Shown piece by piece: positions 1 to 10,002 of a stretch of DNA of 64,000 bases (position 1 is its first letter; each line of letters opens with the position of its first letter). A model generated the notes under the pieces. The model saw only the letters and a list, made by a program, of their open reading frames with translations, was not told the origin of the DNA and did no database searches. The stretch is from Halomonas sp. GT (GTDB lineage: Bacteria; Pseudomonadota; Gammaproteobacteria; Pseudomonadales; Halomonadaceae): NCBI RefSeq assembly GCF_002082565.1, contig NZ_CP020562.1, positions 372,001-436,000 of the forward strand, read 5' to 3'. Position numbers and translations under genes: made by a program.

Positions 1-358
1 CTTGCTGCATCGACTGCTTATGCAGGATGCGCTCGACGGTTTCTAAAAGCTCGGTATGATCAAATGGTTTAGCAACATAGTCCACAGCCCCTTGCTTAAG
101 TGCATCGACTGCCGAGCGCATGCTGGCATAGCTGGTCATAATTAGCACTGGCGAGGGTGCTGCGGCCTCAATTAAGGCGGTGCCAGGATCACCTGGCAGA
201 CGCAGATCACTAATCACTAGATCAAATTCGCTAGGCGCCAGCTCTCGTGCTTCTTCTACGCTGCCCGCTTCGCTGACGGTGTAGCTGTGACGTTCGAGTA
301 AACGCTTTAAAGCGCTGCGAATAATCGCTTCATCTTCAACAATCAGTATCCTGGGCAT
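1..358 (-). CDS. cbrB: Two-component response regulator CbrB, N-terminal part (cut by window edge)
   Basis: Only the first 119 codons are present; the gene runs off the left edge. They form a receiver domain beginning MPRILIVEDEA, with the acidic pocket at E8-D9, phospho-acceptor D51 in ISDLRLPG, and K97 in VAKPF. The remainder is expected to hold an AAA+ sigma-54 activation domain and a Fis-type HTH, but neither is visible here. The start codon lies 23 bp inside the end of the upstream kinase gene (cbrA, stop at 336), so the two are translationally coupled. In Pseudomonas the CbrA-CbrB pair controls carbon and nitrogen source use, and the order dksA-gluQ-cbrA-cbrB is the same as here. The CbrB assignment rests on this synteny plus the receiver domain. 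Confidence 0.85.
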   Translation of the reverse strand, partial: MPRILIVEDEAIIRSALKRLLERHSYTVSEAGSVEEARELAPSEFDLVISDLRLPGDPGTALIEAAAPSPVLIMTSYASMRSAVDALKQGAVDYVAKPFDHTELLETVERILHKQSMQQ

Positions 359-3281
359 GAGGTAGGTGATCATCCTGTTGGTAAAGCGGTAGCCAAAGCG
401 TAATGGCAGTGCCGCGAGGCTTTCCTGGAGGTGGTGACGCAACCTCTATTTTGCCTTGGTGCTCATTGATAATTTGGTAGGCCAACGAGAGCCCAAGCCC
501 TGTTCCTTGGCCCGCAGGCTTGGTCGTGGTGAACGGCTCGAAAAGGCGATGCTTCACACTTGGGTCAATGCCGTGGCCATCATCGATGACCCGCCACCAA
601 GCATGGCTTGCCTGTTTGCCTGCTTCAATATGAACCGTGCCCTGAGCATCGCAGGCATCTTTGGCATTGCTCAGTAAGTTGACCATGACCTGGGTTAATC
701 GCTGAGCATCGCCACGCACCACGATGTCATCCGGACAGCCATTGGTAAAGCTTACATCCTCCCCCGAGCGCGCTAAATGGATCAAGTGTAGCGCGTCTTC
801 GCTAATGGTAGAGAGCGAGGCGGGGGATGCCGGCAGTGGCAAGGTCTGTCGGCCACCGTGGGCAAAACCGACCAGCGAGTTAACAATCTTGGTGACTCGT
901 TGGGTTAACTGTTGTATTTGGTCTGCGGTTTCCAGTAGCGCGGGGTCATCGGTATCGTAGCGCAAGTTTTGAGCCAGTGACGAAATGCCCGTGATGGGAT
1001 TGCCTATTTCGTGTGCCACGCCCGCCGCAAGTTGACCTATGGATGCCAAACGCGCTGCGTGGACAAGTTCCTCTTCTAGCCACTTCATTTCAGTATGGTC
1101 TTCTACCAAAATCACGCTGCCGCCACGGCTGTCGTGCCCGCTTAACACCGCTTTATGAAGGGTGAGGAAGTAATCCTTGTCATGTAATGATACTGCTTGT
1201 TTATACAACGGCGTATGGCTCGCGTTGAGTACGCTACCTAGTAAATTAGGCCAGGGTGGGGGCAGACTATCTCGGCGTGAGCCAATTACGCTATCGCCGC
1301 TAATCCCAGAGAGTAATGAAAGCGCCTCATTCCACATTAACAGCTCATCATCGTCGCCCAGCACGCATAAGCCGACGGGCAAGTAGGCTAGCGTTTGCCT
1401 ATGATGACGGCGTAAGCCATCCAGCTCGCGAGCCAACCCAGTGAGCCTAGAGCGGTAAGCTTCAAGGCGGCTTTCAACAAAATGAATATCGTCAGTGACC
1501 GGTGCATCGTCGTGGCGGTAGGGCAGGTAACGATCAACAATATCTCGTGCGACGGAAGGTCCCATTAAACCAGATAAATTAGCCTGGATTCGGTCGCGCA
1601 GGCGGCGCAGTGCATAGGGACGGCGCTCCTGAGGTGTCAGGTTTAGCGCTGTTAGTGCGCGGTCAACTTCACGGCTGGCCGCTTCATCTCCCAATGCTTG
1701 GGCAAGGTAAGTGGGGAAGTCTCCCGCCGTAGCTGCTTCCAGTGGTAGGCGTTTTGAGCGAATGACTGCATCTACGGAGCACGCTTCAGCTGCAGAGCGT
1801 TCGCCTTCTGAAATGCGGGTAAATAGCGACACAATGATTAGCAGTAAAATATTAACGGCTAAAGAAACAAGGGTAACGTTATACCAGATGGGCGCATCCG
1901 CAGACATCAGAGGGGTGAGGGGCAGCGAGAGCATGGGTAGCTCGAACAAAAGTGGCAACCATAAACCCCACAGCCAAATGATGATGCCGCTCATAAGCCC
2001 GGCGACCATGCCTTTTCGGTTCGCGCCGGGCCAGTATAGTAATGCCAGCATGCCGGGTAGGCACTGCGCCATGCCTACAAATGCAGCGAGCCCCAGGTTT
2101 GTCAGCGAATGGTAGCGTCCGACACTTTCTGCAAATAGCCAACCGCCCGCAATCACAGCGACGACCAAGCCGCGACGAAGCCATAGCAGCCAGCCGTATA
2201 AATCGCTGCGTGCCTCCGGAGGGCGAGCCACTAGCACCACGTGGTTTAGCACCATGCCTGAAAGAGCCAGTGCAATCATCATCATGGTGCCACTGGCGGC
2301 GGCAAGGCCGCCGATGAAGGCTAGCGCACCCACCCACCAATGTTCTGACATCAAGAAGGCGGCGTAGGCTGCAACAGGAACCGTCTCATTTGCCGATTGT
2401 GCTGCCCACCAGATTAAAGGCACTGGAAGTGCCATTAGCAGTAAAAAAAGCGGCAACGTCCAGCTGGCTTGGAGCAGGGTGTGGCGAGAAAGACTTTCTG
2501 CAAACGTAATCTGAAACAGGTGCGGCATCATGAATGCAGCGGCAAAAAATAGCAGTAGCAGCGTGCGCCATTGGGGGGCTTCAAGTTGTGGCGTTGCTGC
2601 TTGGACTGCGGCTCCAGGCCCTTCTAACCACTGCTGCAATCCGTGAGGCCCATCAAATACCCACCACAGTGCAATGGCACCTAGCCCAAGCATCGCCAGT
2701 AGTTTAATGATCGACTCAAAAGCAATCACGCTGAGTAGTGTGTCGTGACGATGTCGGTGGCTATGGCGTGCGCCAAACAACACTGCACAGCCTGCGATCA
2801 CACCGCAAAACAGTAGGGTAGCCGCTGCACTATAGCGACTGCCGGTGAGCAAGTAGACCGCATCGCTTAAGGTTTGCACCTGGATGCCAAGCAGTGGCAT
2901 CACGGCTAGTAAACTGATCAACGTTACCAGGGTTCCTGCCCAGCGAGATCGGTAGCGAAACGCAAATAGATCTGCGAGTGAAGAGAGCTGGTAAGTACGC
3001 GTAATGCGTTGTATAGGCACAAGCAGAACGGGCGCCAGCAGAAAAGCCCCGGCTGCACCGAGGTAATATGCCAGGTAGCCAAAGCCTGCTTTCGACGCAA
3101 GTTCCACACTGCCATAGATTGCCCACGCGCTGGCGTATACGCCCAGCGCCAGGGTGTACACAATAGGGTGGCGCGTAATGCGCACGGGTACCCAGCCACG
3201 CTCAACGGCCATGCCGCAGGCAAACAGTAAGGCAAGATACCCTAGGCCCAGCAGTACTACTCCTAAAAGCTCAACGCTCAT
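336..3281 (-). CDS. cbrA: Sensor histidine kinase CbrA with SLC5 transporter-like domain
   Basis: A 981-residue inner-membrane kinase, close to the length of Pseudomonas CbrA. Residues about 1-490 are a multi-pass sodium:solute symporter (SLC5) region, followed by a cytosolic linker, a PAS-like segment around 625-730, a HisKA domain with phospho-acceptor H757 in GVAHEIGNP, and an HATPase_c domain with N-box near N872, G1 box DDGHGID (900-906), F-box FEPFTTT and G2 box GQGTGLGLS (925-933). All catalytic boxes are intact, so it should be an active kinase. The partner regulator overlaps its 3' end by 23 bp. The family signals availability of amino acids such as histidine and tunes catabolite repression; the ligand here is inferred, not visible. 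Confidence 0.93.
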   Translation of the reverse strand: MSVELLGVVLLGLGYLALLFACGMAVERGWVPVRITRHPIVYTLALGVYASAWAIYGSVELASKAGFGYLAYYLGAAGAFLLAPVLLVPIQRITRTYQLSSLADLFAFRYRSRWAGTLVTLISLLAVMPLLGIQVQTLSDAVYLLTGSRYSAAATLLFCGVIAGCAVLFGARHSHRHRHDTLLSVIAFESIIKLLAMLGLGAIALWWVFDGPHGLQQWLEGPGAAVQAATPQLEAPQWRTLLLLFFAAAFMMPHLFQITFAESLSRHTLLQASWTLPLFLLLMALPVPLIWWAAQSANETVPVAAYAAFLMSEHWWVGALAFIGGLAAASGTMMMIALALSGMVLNHVVLVARPPEARSDLYGWLLWLRRGLVVAVIAGGWLFAESVGRYHSLTNLGLAAFVGMAQCLPGMLALLYWPGANRKGMVAGLMSGIIIWLWGLWLPLLFELPMLSLPLTPLMSADAPIWYNVTLVSLAVNILLLIIVSLFTRISEGERSAAEACSVDAVIRSKRLPLEAATAGDFPTYLAQALGDEAASREVDRALTALNLTPQERRPYALRRLRDRIQANLSGLMGPSVARDIVDRYLPYRHDDAPVTDDIHFVESRLEAYRSRLTGLARELDGLRRHHRQTLAYLPVGLCVLGDDDELLMWNEALSLLSGISGDSVIGSRRDSLPPPWPNLLGSVLNASHTPLYKQAVSLHDKDYFLTLHKAVLSGHDSRGGSVILVEDHTEMKWLEEELVHAARLASIGQLAAGVAHEIGNPITGISSLAQNLRYDTDDPALLETADQIQQLTQRVTKIVNSLVGFAHGGRQTLPLPASPASLSTISEDALHLIHLARSGEDVSFTNGCPDDIVVRGDAQRLTQVMVNLLSNAKDACDAQGTVHIEAGKQASHAWWRVIDDGHGIDPSVKHRLFEPFTTTKPAGQGTGLGLSLAYQIINEHQGKIEVASPPPGKPRGTAITLWLPLYQQDDHLPHAQDTDC

Positions 3282-3447
3282 CTAACTTCCTTTTTTGCTC
3301 AAGCCATAGCGTAAGCGCGATCAGACCGCCCCAAATAGCAAACGGGCGGTACCAGGCAACGCTTGGATCTCCCCAGCCGTCCATCAGTAACGGCGAAAGC
3401 AAATAGCCGCCAAACACCAAGAACAGCAGTATGCGATAAACGTACAT
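3271..3447 (-). CDS. Small membrane protein between gluQ and cbrA
   Basis: A 58-residue protein starting MYVYRILLFLVFGG, whose start is next to the gluQ stop (3449) and whose end overlaps the cbrA start by 11 bp. It has two hydrophobic segments (about residues 4-20 and 34-47) and a charged tail ending KRKLDER. A longer reading frame from 3498 exists but would overlap gluQ by 50 bp. A small hypothetical gene sits at the equivalent place in Pseudomonas between gluQ and cbrA, suggesting a conserved role with the kinase. Function is unknown. Confidence 0.7.
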   Translation of the reverse strand: MYVYRILLFLVFGGYLLSPLLMDGWGDPSVAWYRPFAIWGGLIALTLWLEQKRKLDER

Positions 3448-3448
3448 A

Positions 3449-4348
3449 TTAAGACTCTGATTGATAGCGGCGGTGAGCGGTAGCGGCAAGCTTTTCAACA
3501 GACCAATGTGCTATTGCCCAGTTTAGTTGCGTTTCGGGTGGTTCTTGAACCAATGCGTCAGGTGGGGCCTGATCGAGTAGTTGCAGTGCTTGAAACAGCT
3601 GTTGGCGAATGCCGTCAGCGTCTTCGGCTAATGCAGGGGCCAAGTTTTGCTTAGAAAGTTTTTGACCCTCTTGAGTAACTACGAGCGGTAAATGTAGATA
3701 GCGGGGAGTTGATAAGCCAAGCGCTTGCTGCAACTGGCCTTGCCAGGGCGTGTTATCCAGCAGGTCATAACCGCGCACAATATCGGTAATGCCTTGATCG
3801 GCATCATCCACTACAACGGCGAGCTGGTAGGCCCAAAGCTGATCTTTGCGCTTAAGCACAATATCGCCCAAAACGGCAGGGTCGAACTGTTGGAAACCAA
3901 AAAGCCGATCCTGCCAAGTAATAGGGCGCTTTGCCAGGTCGCTGCGCAGCCGCCAGGCAACCGGCTTTGTGGCATCACGAACGCTCTCGCGGCACCAGCC
4001 GGGATAGATTGAAAATGCCTGCCACTGCTTTCTCGAACAGCTACACGGGTAAGCCAAACCTTGGGCAGCCAGTTGATCGAGCGCCTGCCGATAAGCCTCA
4101 TCACGGTGGCCTTGCCAGCGGATTTCTTCATCCCAATGAAGCCCAAAAGCGTCAAGCTGACGCAGAATTGTATCAGCAGCGCCTTCAGGACAGCGGGGCG
4201 GGTCGATATCTTCAATGCGCACCAGCCACTGCCCGTCAACAGCGCGGGCGTCTAAATAGCTGCCTAGGGCGGCCACTAGCGAGCCAAGATGCAGTGGCCC
4301 TGACGGTGTGGGAGCGAAACGTCCTCGGTAGTGCGTGGTATGGGTCAT
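3449..4348 (-). CDS. gluQ: Glutamyl-Q tRNA(Asp) synthetase
   Basis: A truncated GluRS paralog (299 residues) lacking the anticodon-binding domain. It activates glutamate and attaches it to the queuosine base at position 34 of tRNA-Asp. The class I signature is HLGS in [12 protein letters not shown] near the N terminus, and the KMSKS-like motif is KLSKQN. Cysteines in CSCS and PGWC are the expected zinc ligands. I chose ATG at 4348 (MTHTTHYRG); an upstream TTG at 4363 would add five residues. It follows dksA on the same strand, the classical dksA-gluQ pair, but a strong terminator lies between them. Confidence 0.93.
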   Translation of the reverse strand: MTHTTHYRGRFAPTPSGPLHLGSLVAALGSYLDARAVDGQWLVRIEDIDPPRCPEGAADTILRQLDAFGLHWDEEIRWQGHRDEAYRQALDQLAAQGLAYPCSCSRKQWQAFSIYPGWCRESVRDATKPVAWRLRSDLAKRPITWQDRLFGFQQFDPAVLGDIVLKRKDQLWAYQLAVVVDDADQGITDIVRGYDLLDNTPWQGQLQQALGLSTPRYLHLPLVVTQEGQKLSKQNLAPALAEDADGIRQQLFQALQLLDQAPPDALVQEPPETQLNWAIAHWSVEKLAATAHRRYQSES

Positions 4349-4423
4349 GACAGCCCGAATCAAGTGTTCAAATAGCGCCAGCGATTAACTACGATGATAA
4401 GTACAGCGATAAATACAAGATGA

Positions 4424-4456
4424 CAAACAAAAACGGGCACCTCAAGGGTGCCCGTT
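4424..4456 (-). terminator. Rho-independent terminator after dksA
   Basis: A perfect 10-bp stem (AACGGGCACC at 4432-4441 with GGTGCCCGTT at 4447-4456, 5-nt loop) followed on the minus strand by a T-rich stretch. It lies between dksA and gluQ, so gluQ-cbrAB needs read-through or its own promoter. Confidence 0.85.
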
Positions 4457-4509
4457 GGACGCTTTAGCTTGTAACAAACTAGCAGCTTGTAGCGTATTCG
4501 CGCCGATGG

Positions 4510-4947
4510 TTAGCCACCGAGCTGTTTCTCTTTAAGCTCTGCCAGCGTTTTACAGTCCACGCATAGCGTTGCCGTGGGGCGGGCTTCAAGGCGGCGAATG
4601 CCGATTTCAACGCCGCAGGCTTCACAAAAGCCGTAGTCGTCTTCATCGATTTTTTCGATGGTTTCGTTGATCTTTTTCAGCAACTTGCGTTCGCGATCCC
4701 GAGTACGCAGCTCCAGGCTGAAGCCCTCTTCTTGAGTAGCGCGGTCAGCAGGGTCAGCGTAGTTATTAGCGTCTTCCTGCAGGTGGCGTACGGTACGATC
4801 CACCTCTTCCATGAGATCTTGTTTCCAGTCTAGAAGGAGCTGGCGGAAGTGCGCGAGCTGCTTCTCGTTCATATACTCTTCGCCCGGTGCTGGCTCATAC
4901 GGGGTGAAGGACTTGGACGCTTCCGGTTTCTTTTCCGCTACTGGCAT
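4510..4947 (-). CDS. dksA: RNA polymerase-binding transcription factor DksA
   Basis: A 145-residue DksA that binds the RNA polymerase secondary channel and, with ppGpp, reprogrammes rRNA and amino-acid promoters. The coiled-coil tip has the acidic motif D65-P-A-D68-R-A, and the zinc finger ligands are C108, C111, C129 and C132. The frame is open further upstream to 5073, but the conserved protein starts at MPVAEKKPEAS, so I used ATG at 4947. It ends in a clear terminator. Confidence 0.96.
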   Translation of the reverse strand: MPVAEKKPEASKSFTPYEPAPGEEYMNEKQLAHFRQLLLDWKQDLMEEVDRTVRHLQEDANNYADPADRATQEEGFSLELRTRDRERKLLKKINETIEKIDEDDYGFCEACGVEIGIRRLEARPTATLCVDCKTLAELKEKQLGG

Positions 4948-5133
4948 GGGAGTGCCCCTTACGTATGTGACTGCTGATCGACCATGAGCGTGTGTCACGA
5001 TCTCACGCCAAAGGGATGCTTGTTTAGCTGAAAAATGCGCGCTATGCAAGCATAATAGCGCATTTTCGACCATGGTCTTGCCTCTTCAACGACCTGCATC
5101 ATGATTTCTCTACCATTTAGTGAAGGAGCCGTT

Positions 5134-6294
5134 ATGGCCTGGAATTCACGTGTAAATCACGTTGCACCTTTTCGCGTGATGCATCTATTGGAAATGGCCC
5201 AGGCTCGAGAGGCCGAAGGCCACGATGTAATTCACCTGGAGGTTGGTGAGCCTGATTTTTCGACGCCAGCACCGATTGTCGAGGCGGGCCAACAAGCGTT
5301 GGCCTCTGGGAAAACCCGCTATACACCCGCGGCAGGCCTAGCGTCGCTGCGGGAGGCGATTTCAAGACATTACGCCGAGCATTTTAATGCCCATGTTGAT
5401 CCCGCACGTATTCTGGTAACTCCAGGGGCCTCTGGGGCGCTGCTGCTGGCTAGTCAATTACTGGTCGAAACAGGTGACCGCGTGTTGATGGCTGACCCTA
5501 ACTATCCGTGCAATCGTCACTTTATGGCCCTAGCCGGCGCAGATGTTGATGCCATTCCCGTGGGGCGCCAAAGCGGTTGGCAGTTAACGGCGCCGCTGAT
5601 TGAACAGCATTGGCAAGCTAAAACGTGTTTAGCCATGCTGGCCTCTCCGTCTAATCCGACGGGACACACGTTAGGCGCTGAGGCCTTAACCGCGGTATTT
5701 AACACCGTTAATGCGAAAGGCGGCGAGGTGATTGTTGATGAGATTTATCAAGGCCTAAATTATGACGATGCGCCGCTATCGGCGACATCACTGTCTGACC
5801 AAGCCTTTGTGGTGAACAGCTTCTCTAAGTATTTTGGTATGACGGGCTGGCGCTTGGGGTGGTTGGTGGCGCCTGAGCATGCTGTCGAGCCGCTTACTAG
5901 GCTGGCGCAAAACGTCTTCCTTGCCGCGCCTACGCCTTCCCAGCATGCGGCGTTGGCCGCCTTCACTCCAGAGTGTCGAGACATTTTGGAAGCGCGTAGA
6001 TCGACGCTCAAGCAGCGACGCCAAGTGTTGTTGGATGGGCTAGCGCAGTTGGGGCTTGCGCCGGATCTGCCACCTCAAGGGGCTTTTTATCTGTGGTTGG
6101 ATATTTCCCATTACAGCCGAGATAGCCAGGCATTCTGTGAGCGGTTGCTGGTCGAGGAGAACGTGGCAATCACTCCGGGCATTGATTTCGCGCTGGAGGG
6201 CGGCGAACACCATGTGCGCATCGCCTTTACTAACAGCGTTGAACGGTTGCAGGAGGCCGTAGAGCGCATTGGTCGTTTCGTGAGCCGGCTATGA
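5134..6294 (+). CDS. Class I/II PLP-dependent aminotransferase
   Basis: A 386-residue fold-type I aminotransferase (MAWNSRVNHVAPFRV). PLP-binding lysine is K232 in SFSKYFGMTGWRLGW; the SNPTG motif is near residue 172. A GAAGGAG ribosome site sits 7 nt before ATG 5134, making this start better than ATG 5101. It is divergent from dksA, and its last codons overlap sfsA (ATGA). An aminotransferase is found next to dksA in Pseudomonas as well. Substrate cannot be told from sequence; related proteins are annotated as aspartate/alanine-type aminotransferases. Confidence 0.9.
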   Translation: MAWNSRVNHVAPFRVMHLLEMAQAREAEGHDVIHLEVGEPDFSTPAPIVEAGQQALASGKTRYTPAAGLASLREAISRHYAEHFNAHVDPARILVTPGASGALLLASQLLVETGDRVLMADPNYPCNRHFMALAGADVDAIPVGRQSGWQLTAPLIEQHWQAKTCLAMLASPSNPTGHTLGAEALTAVFNTVNAKGGEVIVDEIYQGLNYDDAPLSATSLSDQAFVVNSFSKYFGMTGWRLGWLVAPEHAVEPLTRLAQNVFLAAPTPSQHAALAAFTPECRDILEARRSTLKQRRQVLLDGLAQLGLAPDLPPQGAFYLWLDISHYSRDSQAFCERLLVEENVAITPGIDFALEGGEHHVRIAFTNSVERLQEAVERIGRFVSRL

Positions 6295-7019
6295 CGACCT
6301 ATCCTGAGTTGGTGTCTGGGGTGTTGCTGCGTCGTTATAAACGCTTTTTAGCCGATGTACGGTTGGAGAGTGGCGAGGAAGTCGTTGCCCATTGCCCCAA
6401 TACGGGCTCAATGAAGGCGGTGAATGTGCCCGGTTGTCGAGTGTGGCTGTCACGGAGTGATAATCCCAAGCGAAAGCTGGCTTGGACCTGGGAATGGATT
6501 GAGTTGCCACAGCCAGAGGGTGCCTTGGCGCTGGCTTCTGTTCACACTGGCCGCGCCAACCGCATCGTGGAAGAGGCAATTTTAGCCGGCGATATCGCGC
6601 CATTGGTGGGCTATCAAACGCTCAAGCGGGAAGTGAAGATTAGTGACGCAAGGCTCGATTTTCGGCTGAGTGATCCTGATAAGGGCGAGGCTTATATTGA
6701 AGTTAAGCAGGTCACCCTTAAAGAAGCCGATGGTCATGGTTATTTTCCTGACTCGGTCAGCGTGAGGGGAACCAAGCATTTGCATACATTAGCCGCGCTT
6801 GCCGAGCATGGAGAAAGGGCCGTGCTGCTTTTTTGTGTCGCCCATGAAGGTATTCACGATGTAGCCCCTGCGGCCCACATTGATCCCCTCTATGCGGGAG
6901 CGCTTGCCGCAGCAGTAGATGCTGGGGTTGAAGTGTTGGCTTACGGCATTACGCTAGATTGGCAGGCGGGAGCACCGGTAGCGGTGCGATTAGCACGACC
7001 GCTACCGGTGCGAATTTAA
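6291..7019 (+). CDS. sfsA: SfsA family DNA/RNA-binding protein
   Basis: A 242-residue SfsA protein, full length for the family. It has the N-terminal OB-like region (LLRRYKRFLADVRL) and the conserved HCPNTGSMK and YIEVKQVTL segments; the latter resembles a PD-(D/E)xK nuclease-like core. The E. coli homolog was found as an activator of maltose genes and binds nucleic acid, but its real role is unsettled. It is translationally coupled to the aminotransferase by a 4-bp overlap and ends convergently with the DUF4426 gene, the stops overlapping by 4 bp. Confidence 0.95.
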   Translation: MTTYPELVSGVLLRRYKRFLADVRLESGEEVVAHCPNTGSMKAVNVPGCRVWLSRSDNPKRKLAWTWEWIELPQPEGALALASVHTGRANRIVEEAILAGDIAPLVGYQTLKREVKISDARLDFRLSDPDKGEAYIEVKQVTLKEADGHGYFPDSVSVRGTKHLHTLAALAEHGERAVLLFCVAHEGIHDVAPAAHIDPLYAGALAAAVDAGVEVLAYGITLDWQAGAPVAVRLARPLPVRI

Positions 7020-7477
7020 CGCTCGATATAAAAACGCTGAATGAAGCTGATCCGCTCAGGGCTGGCATTGCGGTCGTAGCGAACGTCCAAGTTAAAACGC
7101 GTAGGCTCATCGTGTCGCAGGGCAAAGGTGGCTAAGTGATAAGTGGCATCACCATCGTGCACGGTACGAAAACTTAGCGATTCCTGGACGTCGGTGAGGC
7201 CTGTTACATGACCTTGTACGCTGGCGTTAACGGCGCGGGTGCTGCCATCCTCTTGGCGTTCGCGTACGCTCACATTGACCAGTCCGTGACCTGCGCTGCG
7301 CTGAATGCCGTGCGCTTGGGCCACTTCTGGAGTGAGAAAACTGGTGGCTACAGCACTGTAATGGATCTCGTAGTCGCCTATCCGTGTCAGTTGCTCAGCT
7401 GCCGCGTGGGCGGCGAAGAGCAGCGAGCAAAGCATCGTAGTAAGCAGGGTCGTTCTGCGTAACGCTCGATAAACCAT
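7016..7477 (-). CDS. DUF4426 exported protein
   Basis: A 153-residue protein with an N-terminal signal peptide (hydrophobic LLTTMLCSLLFAAHAAA, likely cut before EQLTRIG) followed by a DUF4426-type beta-rich domain. It is the third gene of a metX-metW-DUF4426 run on the minus strand, 48 bp after metW, the same order as in Pseudomonas. Function is unknown; the location is predicted periplasmic. Confidence 0.85.
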   Translation of the reverse strand: MVYRALRRTTLLTTMLCSLLFAAHAAAEQLTRIGDYEIHYSAVATSFLTPEVAQAHGIQRSAGHGLVNVSVRERQEDGSTRAVNASVQGHVTGLTDVQESLSFRTVHDGDATYHLATFALRHDEPTRFNLDVRYDRNASPERISFIQRFYIER

Positions 7478-7525
7478 GGCAGGTCTCCTCTTATGGGCCG
7501 ATATGGCTAGTCAACGTAGAATAAA

Positions 7526-8119
7526 TTAGCGACGGCGCACTCTAAAAATAGCGATTTCACCGAACAGGTTGGGCCACCATTTTGATGTCCAGTGCCCTTT
7601 GTGATCACCAACCCCTACCGCGCGATCTACAATCACCAGCCCTTTTTCACGACACAGATGCTCGAAGTCGTTAAAGGTAGAAAGGTGGATGTTGGGTGTG
7701 TCATACCAGGCATGGGGCAGAGATTTAGAGACCGGCATATAGCCACGTAGACCAAGATGAATTCGGTGACGCCAATAAGCAAAATTAGGAAAGGTGATAA
7801 TGCCTTCCTCGGCGACGCGTAGCATTTCATCAAGCATTTTATCTGGGCGACGTAGCGCCTGAAGCGCCTGGGTCATTATGACTTGATCATAGCTGTTGTC
7901 GCAGAAGCTACTGAGGCCATCATCTAGGTTATGCTCAATAACATTCACGCCCCTGGCGACACACTGGGTAATGCCGTCGGGGTCGATCTCTAAGCCGTAG
8001 CCGGTAACATTTTTCTCCTGTGCTAAGCGCTCAAGCAGAGCACCATCACCGCAGGCTAAATCCAGCACGTGAGCCCCTTGGGGCACCCAGTCGTAAATCA
8101 GTTCAAGATCCGCACGCAT
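7526..8119 (-). CDS. metW: Methionine biosynthesis protein MetW
   Basis: A 197-residue class I SAM-dependent methyltransferase-fold protein with motif I VLDLACGDGALL. MetW accompanies MetX in proteobacteria and is needed for full homoserine acyltransferase activity. Its ATG overlaps the metX stop (TAATG), so the two are translationally coupled. Confidence 0.94.
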   Translation of the reverse strand: MRADLELIYDWVPQGAHVLDLACGDGALLERLAQEKNVTGYGLEIDPDGITQCVARGVNVIEHNLDDGLSSFCDNSYDQVIMTQALQALRRPDKMLDEMLRVAEEGIITFPNFAYWRHRIHLGLRGYMPVSKSLPHAWYDTPNIHLSTFNDFEHLCREKGLVIVDRAVGVGDHKGHWTSKWWPNLFGEIAIFRVRRR

Positions 8120-9315
8120 TACAGGGTCTCCTCCTTGGCTGTTTCTTCGATATTCAGCTCTCGGGCTATGCGAGTCATAAATGCGCTGAACAGAGCGTGG
8201 TAACGCGGCTCGGGCAGTAAGAAAGCATCATGCCCGTGAGGAGAGTCGATATTGGCATAGCTAACCGATTTGCCGGCGCGGGTGAGCGCGTCGACGAGTT
8301 CTCGAGAGCGAGAAGGCGGGAAACGCCAGTCAGTCGTAAAACTAACAACCAGAAAAGGGCACTTTGCGGGTGCTAGTGCGCTGGCTAGGTCGCCTGCTTG
8401 AGTGGCTGCGGGGTCGAAGTAGTCAAGGGCCTTGGTCATTAACAGGTAGGTGTTAGCGTCAAAGGCGGTGGAAAAGGTATCGCCCTGATAGCGCAGATAA
8501 GACTCAACCTGGAACTCGACATCAAACCCAAAGTTTAAATCGTTGCTGCGCAGGTCGCGGCCAAATTTACTGCCCATTGCATCTTCGGAGAGGTAAGTAA
8601 TGTGGCCCACCATGCGTGCCAGTTTCAAGCCGCGCTTGGGGACTGTATCGTGCTCGGCATACCAACCGCCGAAGAACTCAGGGTCAGAGCGAATCGCCTG
8701 ACGAGCCACTTCGTTAAAGGCAATATTCTGGGCGGAAAGTCGCGGGGTGGCGGCAATCACTACCGCATTGGCGACACGCTCTGGGTAAGTCATTGTCCAC
8801 TGAAGCACCTGCATACCACCCAGGCTACCGCCCACTGCAGCAGCCCAACGCTCAATGCCCAGTTGATCGGCTAGGCGCGCTTGGCTGGCTACCCAGTCAC
8901 TGACGGTGACCATAGGGAAATCAGGCCCCCACTGGCGGCCAGTTTCAGGGTTGTGGCTAACAGGGCCTGTACTGCCATGGCAGCCGCCCAGATTATTGAG
9001 TGATACCACAAAAAAGCGGTTGGTATCGATAGATTTTCCGGGGCCAATGTGAGCATCCCACCAGCCAGGTTTGCGGTCTTCGTCACCGTGGTAGCCCGCC
9101 GCATGGTGGTGTCCCGATAACGCATGGCAGATCAACACAGCGTTGCTACGCTCAGCGTTTAGCGTGCCGTAGGTTTCGTAGATAAGCTCGTACTCAGGCA
9201 GCACCTTGCCACAAGCAAGCGGGAGCGGCGTATCAAATTTCGCTACATGAGGGGTGACTAGGCCAACGGAGTCCGCCGGCCGGTCAACGAAAGCGAGAGT
9301 GTCTGAATCAGGCAT
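8119..9315 (-). CDS. metX: Homoserine O-acyltransferase MetX
   Basis: A 398-residue alpha/beta-hydrolase that acylates homoserine in the first committed step of methionine synthesis. The nucleophile is S164 in [10 protein letters not shown]; the acid is in [10 protein letters not shown] and the catalytic histidine in SPHGHDAF. MetX enzymes linked to metW often use succinyl-CoA rather than acetyl-CoA, but which donor is used here cannot be settled by inspection. It heads the metX-metW-DUF4426 unit. Confidence 0.95.
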   Translation of the reverse strand: MPDSDTLAFVDRPADSVGLVTPHVAKFDTPLPLACGKVLPEYELIYETYGTLNAERSNAVLICHALSGHHHAAGYHGDEDRKPGWWDAHIGPGKSIDTNRFFVVSLNNLGGCHGSTGPVSHNPETGRQWGPDFPMVTVSDWVASQARLADQLGIERWAAAVGGSLGGMQVLQWTMTYPERVANAVVIAATPRLSAQNIAFNEVARQAIRSDPEFFGGWYAEHDTVPKRGLKLARMVGHITYLSEDAMGSKFGRDLRSNDLNFGFDVEFQVESYLRYQGDTFSTAFDANTYLLMTKALDYFDPAATQAGDLASALAPAKCPFLVVSFTTDWRFPPSRSRELVDALTRAGKSVSYANIDSPHGHDAFLLPEPRYHALFSAFMTRIARELNIEETAKEETL

Positions 9316-9379
9316 CGAAAGCGCTAGTCCTGCAAAAAATAAATCCTGCTAAAAAGAGGCTCTGGGGAATATTGCGCGG

Positions 9380-9973
9380 TTACAGCCCAACCAGTGCGCC
9401 AGAGATACCCGCAGCGCGGATCAAAGCCCCTACTACTAAGCCATCCACCAAATTAATTGCGATAAATACCACGATGGGTGATAAATCGATCATGCCCAGT
9501 GGCGGAATGACTTTCCGTACAGGGGCCATAATGGGCTCGACTAGCTGCATTACCAGCAAAGCACCTGGGTGGCTAGCATTCGGGGCGACCCAGCTCAGAA
9601 TAATCATCACAATCATGGCAAAGAAGTAAATCTTTAATATGGCGTTAGCCAGTGCCGCAATGCCCGCAATCAGTAGTCCTGGTATAGGTGGCATGCCAAC
9701 ACCAATCACCATGAAAATGGCCACCATGCTAACCACTTTCAGCACAAAACCCGCGGCTAACGTGGCAAGGTCAAAGCGCCCCGCCACGGGGCCTAAGAAG
9801 CCCTGAAATAGCCCTACAACAGGCTGGGTAATTTTAACCACTGATTGGCTAAGCGGGTTGTAATAATCCGCCCGCGATGCCTGCAACAAAAAACGCAGCA
9901 TCAGTAAGAATAAATAAATATTGATTAACGAGTTAACGAGCATTAACCCGGCACTGCCCACTTGACTACCCAT
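9380..9973 (-). CDS. yggT: YggT family integral membrane protein
   Basis: A 197-residue membrane protein made of two YGGT repeats (about residues 10-95 and 105-190), each with paired transmembrane helices. YggT proteins are linked to osmotic stress tolerance and to cell-division/SepF neighbourhoods, but the mechanism is unclear. It lies 29 bp after proC in the proC-yggT order conserved in gammaproteobacteria. Confidence 0.92.
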   Translation of the reverse strand: MGSQVGSAGLMLVNSLINIYLFLLMLRFLLQASRADYYNPLSQSVVKITQPVVGLFQGFLGPVAGRFDLATLAAGFVLKVVSMVAIFMVIGVGMPPIPGLLIAGIAALANAILKIYFFAMIVMIILSWVAPNASHPGALLVMQLVEPIMAPVRKVIPPLGMIDLSPIVVFIAINLVDGLVVGALIRAAGISGALVGL

Positions 9974-10002
9974 TGCTGCCTCTCCGTTGCAAAGTTGCGT
10001 AT

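Noticed and set aside
336..3281. Reading the cbrA gene as a sodium/proline symporter
   Set aside because: The N-terminal half is SLC5-like, but the kinase core follows without interruption and synteny with cbrB-gluQ-dksA fits CbrA.
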